A stretch of 64,000 nt of DNA from Doris montereyensis (taxonomy: Eukaryota > Mollusca > Gastropoda > Nudibranchia > Dorididae). Location of the stretch: assembly GCA_037039925.1 (NCBI GenBank), contig JAXRKP010000024.1, positions 424,501 through 488,500 on the forward strand, given 5' to 3'. This document shows positions 12,801-21,800 of this stretch, piece after piece (position 1 is the first letter of the stretch; each line of letters opens with the position of its first letter). Under the pieces are notes generated by a model. That model did no database searches and was not told where the DNA came from. It saw nothing but the letters and a program-made list of their open reading frames with translations. The position numbers and the translations under genes are program-made.

Positions 12801-15800
12801 TTTAAGAAAACTTAACTGCTAGAGTAGGCAACAATGTAGAAACGTCAGGAGGAGTAATAGGTAAAGAAGGAGAGACAACGACTTCTCCAAATGGAGAGAG
12901 ACTAATAGATTTTTGCCTAGAGAATAACATGAAAATAGCCAACATCTTTTTCCTCATAAAGATATCCACAAATATACAAGACAGGTGTGAAAAGTCAATG
13001 ATAAACTACATAATAGTTAGCAGTTCCCTGTTTTATAGTACTTTGGATGCAAGAGTAAACAGAGGAGCAAAAATATTTAGTGATCATCACTTAGTGATTG
13101 CCAAAATAAGATTACTGACTGAAGAAAACAAACAGAAAAAGAAAGAGAAGAAAGCTACTAAAGTCAAAATAGAGGAACTAAATAAACCAGTAGTAAAACA
13201 GGTATACCAATCTAGGATAAAAAGATTTATGAGTGAAAGACAGATGGATCTGAATGATAGCACAATAGAAGAAAAGTGGCAGATGTATAAAGAAACACTC
13301 CTCAGTTGTACTGAAGGTCTGTGGTAGGAAACAAATTAAAGGAGATATGAAAAGAACAGCATGGTGGAATGAGAATGTCAAGACTAAGATCAAAGAAAAG
13401 AAGGAAGAAATACTTACAAACAAAGAGATCAGAGGATAGGGTAGATTACGTAAGTAAAAGAACTATCGCCAAAGAGGAAGTTAGGAAAGCAAAACAGGAA
13501 ATGGGATGAGTTTGGACAAACTTCAAAGAAAGCTATCAAGGAAATCAAAAGCTGTTCTGGGAAGCAATGAAGAGCATGAAAAAGACCGAAGCATGCCCAA
13601 TACAACAAATTAAGAACACCAAAGGAGAAATAATGAAAGGAGACAGCGAAATCATGGAAACATGGAGAAAGTGTTTTCAAAAATTACATAATCCCTCCAG
13701 AACATATGAAACAAGGAGTACAGATCAATTAGTAAGAGTAACAAGTAATCCAGATGAGACAGCTGAAGATGTAGATATATCAATGGAAGAAATCCAAACA
13801 GCTATAAGAAAAGTGAAATTAAGAAAGGCCTCAGGAGCAGATCAAGTTTATCCGAAAATGATTAAAAACCAAGGAGAGAGGCAGACAAACAATATGCCAT
13901 ATGCAATATGCCAACAAGAATGGAAGTCCAAACAGGTGCCAGACAACTGGAAAAAGGGAACATTCTACCAATACATAAGAAAGGATCAACTATGGAATGT
14001 TCAAACTATAGCGGAATATCACTACTTAGCGTTCCAGGAAAAGTGTATGCCAGGATACTGGAAATAAGACTAAGGAAAAGAGTAGAGGATCAGATTGAAG
14101 AGCATCAGAGTGAATTTAGTCCAGGAAGAAGTGTACAAGACCACATGTTTTACGATTAGACAAATAATAGAAAAATTCCTTGAGAGAAACATTGACCTGC
14201 ATCTGTGTTTTATTGACTTAGAAAAGGCATTTGAGACTGTGAGGAGAGATAAACTATGACATTCCTTAAAAGAACACAATGTAGAGCAAAATTTAATAGA
14301 AGCCATTAAAAGTTTTTACAATAAACCAGCATGTGCAGTGAGAGTAGCTGGAAACATATCTGCACAATTTGATGTAGATATAGGAGTATCCCGTCCTCCT
14401 TTGTTTATTGTCGATAAGAAGTAGTTGAAACCCTCTCATGGGCTTATGATGTTTCAAAGTATTATCCTACTCATTTCTAGTTTTTTATGCTCAAAAACAT
14501 TCAAATAGCGAGGGTAAACAATTTAAACATAATTCACTTATTTGGCAATGTTTTGTTAAGTAGTTCTGCAAGTTTTTAATGGATTTGCTTGAAATTTGGC
14601 GCACAGCTGCTTTATATCATAACTAAAATATCCTTATGGGATTTGTGATATTTTTCTAACTTTCTGAGAAATTTATGATTTTTGAGAAATTGAGAGAAAT
14701 TAGTTTTCTTTGAGCCTCAATATTTGAAATTTGAAAAAGAAACTATACAAGATATATATAAAAACCGATACGACAGATTTAGGATATTGGTGTGAAGTTT
14801 CTATGTTCAAAATTATAAACCTCTAAAATGAAAACTATAGGACTTTTTACATTTTTTTATTGCCAAAATGGACCTAATTTTGCACAAGAAATTCAAGATG
14901 GTGGCCGTTCCATAGCAACTTAACTTCTCAAATGAATTTCATAATTTATTGCCTCTAATTTCGCCATGCTGAACTCATTTATGAAGCTTAAAGTTATGTA
15001 TCTCTTCAAACTAAAAACATCACCCATAGGGCACCAACAACATCCCCCACCCCCCACTTCAGATTTTAAGGCATTTTGATTTATCCTTTCAGTGCATTGC
15101 TTCAGAGGCCACAGGAATTCGTCTTTCTATGTCAAAACCGTTGTCAGTCCTGATAATCAGTTTCTCCTTAGTGGCTCCAGTGATCATCACGCTTACATCT
15201 GGCAGGTATGTTTACTTGCTTGGGTGCATTTGTTCTTGTAATATAACAGGGGGTAGGGGGGGGGGGGGGGGGGCTGTGCATAAGATTTTCTTTATGTCTT
15301 TTTTTAAATATGATTGTATATATAGCAATAGCACATGTTCAGTTTTGTTTTGAGAGTTTTATCTCATACTATTGCTTAGTTCAGCGGGGGACTTGGTAGT
15401 CCAGAGACAGGGTGTTGGCCTCTCAACCCAAAGGTTATGTGTTTAAGTCTCGCCAACGGTTGAATAATTTTCTCGAGTTTTTTTTTTTAGTAAAACCTAA
15501 CCCCCCCCCTTCCCCCTTGTCCAGGTAGATGGATTGACACTTAGTCCCATCGGAGACAGACGATAAGGAGGCCCCATTGCAGATTACAACACTCTGTGCA
15601 CCTTAAATATCCCTTGGCTGTTTATAGGGCAGTCTGGGCATAATTCAAAATCCTATCACAAACTCAGAGATATGTGAGTAAATGAAATAAAAAAATGTAG
15701 GTCAGTACTGGTCAAATTTCTTGAACAGAGAATCTATGGTTGGATAACACATTGTTGATTATCCATACTTGAAGTGACACCATTGAGTCAGGTTTTGTCA

Positions 15801-18800
15801 CCCAAAGCATCGAATCATGTATCAACAGGATCTTAGCTTAAAGGGTTAGTTTCCATTCAGGGTGAGTGACCAATGAGTGTTGTACAATGATGATAATGTC
15901 CCAAGACATTTTGAGTCATACTTCAGAACTGGATGTCGATCTATTTTGAATGACTGTTAAATTACCTGTGTCAATCAGTTCAAAACTAGACATAGAATTA
16001 TTTTCAGATGACTGGCAGTTGGTTAAGATTGACAAAAAGAATAATATGTTACAGGCAAGGTCAAAAATGAGAAAATTGTAATGTTTTATCCACCAGATTC
16101 TCACAGTGACAGTCTATATCTTTATCTTTTCTTATTTTCTCACTTGAATCAGTCTCTTGACCACTGCATTGGCATTAGCGGTATGAATAAACAAATCCAC
16201 AAAAACTGGTTTTTGCCAGTCTTCTTTTACTGTTCCCTTGATTTTTGGGTTAGAGATTGAAAGAGACTCAATCCTCCCATATCATTTCCAGTACACTTGA
16301 AAAGACTTGATCCAAAATTTATGGAACTAGAGATTTCTTTAGGGATTGTTTTTCAGACTATCAGAAAAACAATGTCAATAATAGTGAGTATGGCAAATGT
16401 GTGTTGTATAATGTCTAGACCAACACAGCACCCATGGGAAACTTTTATGTGTCATGCATTTGTGCATATGTATTACTTGTCCACACATCATCACATTTAT
16501 CTGAGGCAGGTAAGAAAGAGGGTAGTGGTGTGAGTGAGAAGGAAGAAGTAGAATGGGGGCACAGTGAAGAGATGCGATGCCGATTGACTGGGTCAACGCT
16601 AACTAAAAAAAACGAGGAGATAGAAGGAGAGCTTGGGGTGGGTGGATGGTAGGGGGTGATAGTGAAGACATTTATCAATCGCGTGATTCAGTGATCCAAT
16701 GCCAACATTGCACACATGCACACACACACACACACAGAGGCACTAACCAACAGTGTCTTCACACAGACAGCACGTAATGCTCTTCTAGCATAGTATAACT
16801 GGGTATTGAATTGTACTGTTAAAGTTCGCAAAAACGCCTATGGGGTAATCTAGAGTTGTAAGTTTGCTTTGTTTTTCCTTCTAGTTCAACTAAGTTCTAA
16901 GTTTGGGTTATATTGGCTTTATCCACACAAAAAATGAACAGTTTGATGAATCGAAATGGTTTTGGATTAAAGGTAGTTTCAGTATTAAACTAGAGTCAAA
17001 TTTTGGTTTAGAAGGGGAAAATTACTAAAGTATAAATCCGGACTGGCAAATCTTTCAGACTAACATAAGTTTCTAGCTAAGTGTTTTTGGATTAAACTGT
17101 TCGAATGTAGTTTTGTGTTTTCTTCCCATAGTGTTTTGCTTTCTATTTCTACTGTCCTCTTTCTTCTTCTTTTCATTTTGTCAGGTGAACAAACCAGAGA
17201 CTCCACCTGTTGTTTTGAAAGCTCATGATGCAGAGGTGTCAGCTGTTGGATGGTGTCGTAGTGATTTTACAAAGGTTGGTGTAATAATAATCAATAAAGA
17301 AGCACTTACAGTCTGTGCACCACACAAGGGAAGAGCATGGATAAAAACCTAGTGGTGATGCTGCCGACTTTCCTTGTAAGTGGGCTTAGAGATGAATTTT
17401 TAAGCTACAGACATTGGCTTCGTGTCAATAAATCAAGGGATTAAAAGTATTTTACGGACCCATTCATAAGAAAATTAAAAGATTTCATAACTCATGTCAC
17501 ATTGGAGCATTGTTTTGGTAAGAACCTGCTTTGCCACAGTGAGCTACACAAAATGCATTCTGAACTGAGGCAAGAATAGGTTATTAAGTTTATTTTTCAC
17601 AGGAATGCAACAAATTGAAGACAGACTTACAAAAACCTGTTGCATTTTGATGAAGTCAAGCCAGCCGTTGTTACATTTTGAGGGGGTAATTTGTGTTGTA
17701 AAATTTGGTTACATGAATAAACTGTGCATTATTACGAATCGTGCATTTTAGTAGCGTGCAATTTGGCGTTTTGTATCAATTGTTTGCTTGGAAGTTAAAT
17801 TTGAATACCAAAAGACTTTTGATTTAATTTGATTTTACCCACATTGTTGACGACTGATGTCATTGTTATTGTTGTAGCTGTGCAACATGCACAGTGTTAC
17901 ATAACTCTTGTGTATTGTCGCAGTCAGAGTTGGTCTCTCTCTCTCGTTCCTTGCCATTGTGCGCACATGTAGATATAGATGACACAATAAATGTAACATT
18001 TGTCATTACTTCAGGTCATTCCTTGTTAATCAGTATATATGTACAAGCCCTCCGTTGTGTGGTCAGCACTCATTAACACACATCCACAACTAAGGTAATC
18101 TGGGGGGGGGGGGGGGGTAGGATTTAACAAAATTTTGCTTGGGCTTCCTGTAAATAGCCAACGCAACTTACTCATATAAAATAAAATAAATCTCCAACTG
18201 CGTGACATTTGAATGCACCATAACAACATGGTATCAGTAAACAAATTGGAAAAGGACGTAGAAACAAAAGGGAAGTTACTCATCAATGAACCCTGTATCT
18301 CTTTATTGTAGAGTTCTTGAAATAACTCAATCAATTAAAAAATACACATAATAAGCCACAGGCGTATGGTGGCCGCTGTACAGTGTACGTACCCTACCTC
18401 TTCCGTTAAGTGTCACATAAATCAGGGTAAGTTCTGGTGCTAAAGCCATTGAATGATTTTCTTCTTTTTATTATGCAAAGTGGTGAAATATATATTTTAA
18501 ATTTTAATATTAGAATGCTGCAAGTTATTTTGTTCTTTTTTTTTTCTTTCCAATTAGTTGGTGACCCTCTCAGATGATGCGAAAACCAAATTTTGGAAGA
18601 TTTACTCAAGGGAATTAAAGAGCAATTTACACCCTAAGTGGTTTGGAAGAGCAAGAAGATTTTCAAGAGACAGATGTAAGATGCTACAATTTATGTCTTG
18701 ACCCTTTAACCCATTGCTTCTGAAGGCTTAATTAGGTCATTAGTTTTATCCTCTCAAGCAAAGGGAAGTAACTCATGCACCACAACAACATGGTGTCAAT

Positions 18801-21800
18801 AAAATATTTCTTGTGCATACACTACTTTTAGATGCTTGAATAATTTATCTTTCAGTTCACATATGACATGTGTCTGGATTATCTTTGCCACTGTTCAGCT
18901 TGTTAGAAAACTCAGAAGTTGCTGTTTCAGGCGAAGACCATGACTCTTCGTCAGCAGTAGAATTTTCGCCTAGATCTAACTCTAAATCTAAACTGCTGTC
19001 ATTCTCAAATTCAACATGAAAGTCTGATTCATCAACAAATTTTACTTCATTGGCCTCTGTGCTGCGCTGAGAAGCACAAGGTTGGATTTTAGCAGTCGAT
19101 CGGGTGCATTGTGAAACAATTGGTTAATGTCTATTTTTATTATCAATACACATTATAGGGCATGCGTCTTTATTGACTGCATGGCCATTCTACTTCTATA
19201 TTATCAATAATTAAAGTTATGAATGGCTTTTGTTGCTGAAGTTTTTGTTTGGGTACTTTGGGGGGTGGGGGATGCTATTCGGGGAAGAAGAGGGTTTTTT
19301 CATTTGATTTGATTTTTACCCACATTCACAAGTAAGATGATCTTGGGGGTTTTGGCAGGATTTTAAATTTTACCTCAACTGCCCTGTAAATAGCCAAGGG
19401 ATCTTTAATGCTCACATAGTGTTGTGATCTGCATACGGAACCTCCTTTTTATCGTCTGTCTCCAATGGGACCAGTTATCAATCCGTCTGTTTGGACTATA
19501 GAGAGGGAGTGAGTAGGGATTTTACCCCCAAAACTAGAGAAAAATATTTGCCCGTGTTTTATTTTCTTTTATTAAGGGATGTTATCATTACAAATGATGC
19601 ATTTGAGTTTAAATATGGTAGTAAAGTTGGAGTTAACAATTTTATGGCTTATTGAAAGACTGATTGTGTTTTTCTAAAATGTGAACTAATTAATTTCATC
19701 CTCAGCAACTTCAACTGCAGCAATGACAGCAAAATCAATGAATCTCAAGCTTTCATCTGCTTCACCTGTTTCATCCCCACTATCATCTCCAAAGCCAGTC
19801 TCAAAGTCTCCATCGGTTCGGGAATGGCTGAAAAGAAAACCGCCTGTGGATCGAAATGACATATCAGAGCCATCGCCTGTTAAAACATTGCGTCAAACGC
19901 CAAATAAAAAGTCAATACAGATGATTACACTTCTCCCATAGCCTGTCCCAAATCTGCGGCTGTCAATGGCAGAAAACGGTCATTGAATATGAGACAGGCT
20001 ATTCATGAATCTGAATGTGGCTCATCTAAATGCACCGATAATACGTCTTACACTGCTTTTAACAGTGATCATATCTCTGAGGGTGTTAACTCGACGGCCA
20101 ACTGCCGTCAAGACAGCTTGGAAGAAACGCCAACGAAAAGGGTCAGGAGTAATGAATTCAATGAGTCAAACGACCCGCACCTAAATCCTGTTTCTCACCA
20201 GTAAAGCCGCACAAAACACAAGTGAACGAATCTGAAAATATCCATCACCCGTCACCTCAAAAGCTTAAACGTGGATTGAATCTTGAAGGATCCCCTGTAA
20301 GTTCTCCCAAGCGACCTTGCCTGACAAAGTTGGACACAAATGGCGCATTTCATCGTCTGTCATCTGCAAGGCAGTCATTGTTTGGAGATGGGGAACAGAC
20401 TGATGTTGAACTCACCAAAGACAAAGAAGATGGCAGTACTTCCTGTACTTCCACTGATGTTGTAAGACACTGTGATATCAATCCAGGGTTACCCAAACCT
20501 GTAATGTATGAAGAAACGGACAGAAAAACTTGTGTGAGTGGAATTTCATCAAGCCCAGTGGTTTCTAAAGACAAAGTATGTGAGCTCAAATCGGCAGAAA
20601 CTCTGAATTCACCAACTCACAATCTGCCTAACCTTGTGAAAGACAGTCTGTTGAATGTTCAATCAACATCACCACATTACGTGACATCGCCTCAAACAAG
20701 AAAGATGGATTGGTTGACACGGCTGCGATTGAGCAAGAGTAGAAAATGTGGCCAAGAAGAGGAATCATTGAATGTTAAACGTCAGTCACCTGGTCCAGTA
20801 CGGTCCTCACCAAAGGTAAGTTTCCTCTTTCTGTATGATTTTCATGGTTGTTTATACATCCATGTAAATAATTCTGTGAAACTTCTTTCTTGGCTTGTAT
20901 CAATTCTTTTCTTATGCCTAATAGTTTTCATCCCAAATATGGTTATGTTATTTATGAACTTGAAGCCTTTGCTTTGTGGCAGAAACAAAAATAATTATTT
21001 AGAAAATGTAGGGAAGCAATTTTATAATACACTGGGAGCCGCATCCACCGAGATCGCACTCAACGAAATGTCGTTTACAACGAGGCCAATAGAAATCCCT
21101 GTTTTTCCCTTTGCATTCTCTTTGTAAAAAAATCTCATCCAACAAGAACCCGGCATGGGTAAAATCGCATACAACAAGGTCGTCCCGGTCGATAAAGGCA
21201 GTGAAACAACTTCTCACTCGATTCACTTCGTTTTGTGAATTTGTTTTTACCAGCGAGAGGCAGCGTAAACATTTGAGTCATTGATTGACGCTGCACTGTG
21301 TGCGTGTGTGTGTTTGGGAGGTGAGGCGGATCACTTGTTAATTGTCAACAGCCAGACTAGACTAGTGTGAGCAAAGATACTAGAACAATTGTTTTACTGT
21401 GGCATCGTTGGTGTGAGTGAATGGAAGATAGGTTCGTAGGGAAAAGCGCTGGACCAATCAAAACGATTTTAGTTATTGGCTGACACAACTTCGTTAAAGG
21501 CCTGGGGGTTAGGCTGATTAGTAATTTTTCTCTGTTGTTCACTTTCTTCTATGCCTGTAACTAGCTGTACCATCGCTTCATTCTGATTTATCAAAATGGC
21601 ATATACCTCTACAACAAAACCCACAAATGCCAAATGCCTTTCCTTTGAAATTAAACAAAAAGTAATTGATGCTGTTGAAATGGAAAGTTCCTTGTTGACT
21701 TTGCATTCAACAAAAAGTCGCACACGAGGACCTAGCATCAGTCCCAACGACCTTGTTGAATCCGGCTCCCACTGTATTATGAAAACTAGTGACAAAATAT

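Noticed and set aside
15129..15353. 74-aa + strand ORF across DTL exon 11
   Set aside because: Off-frame to the conserved WD40 blade, and it extends through a poly-G tract.
20822..21127. Extension of the DTL exon 14 frame past 20,815
   Set aside because: The reading becomes hydrophobic and non-conserved after a good GTAAGT donor and runs into the pogo-like element. Exon 15 with the PIP box joins in phase instead.
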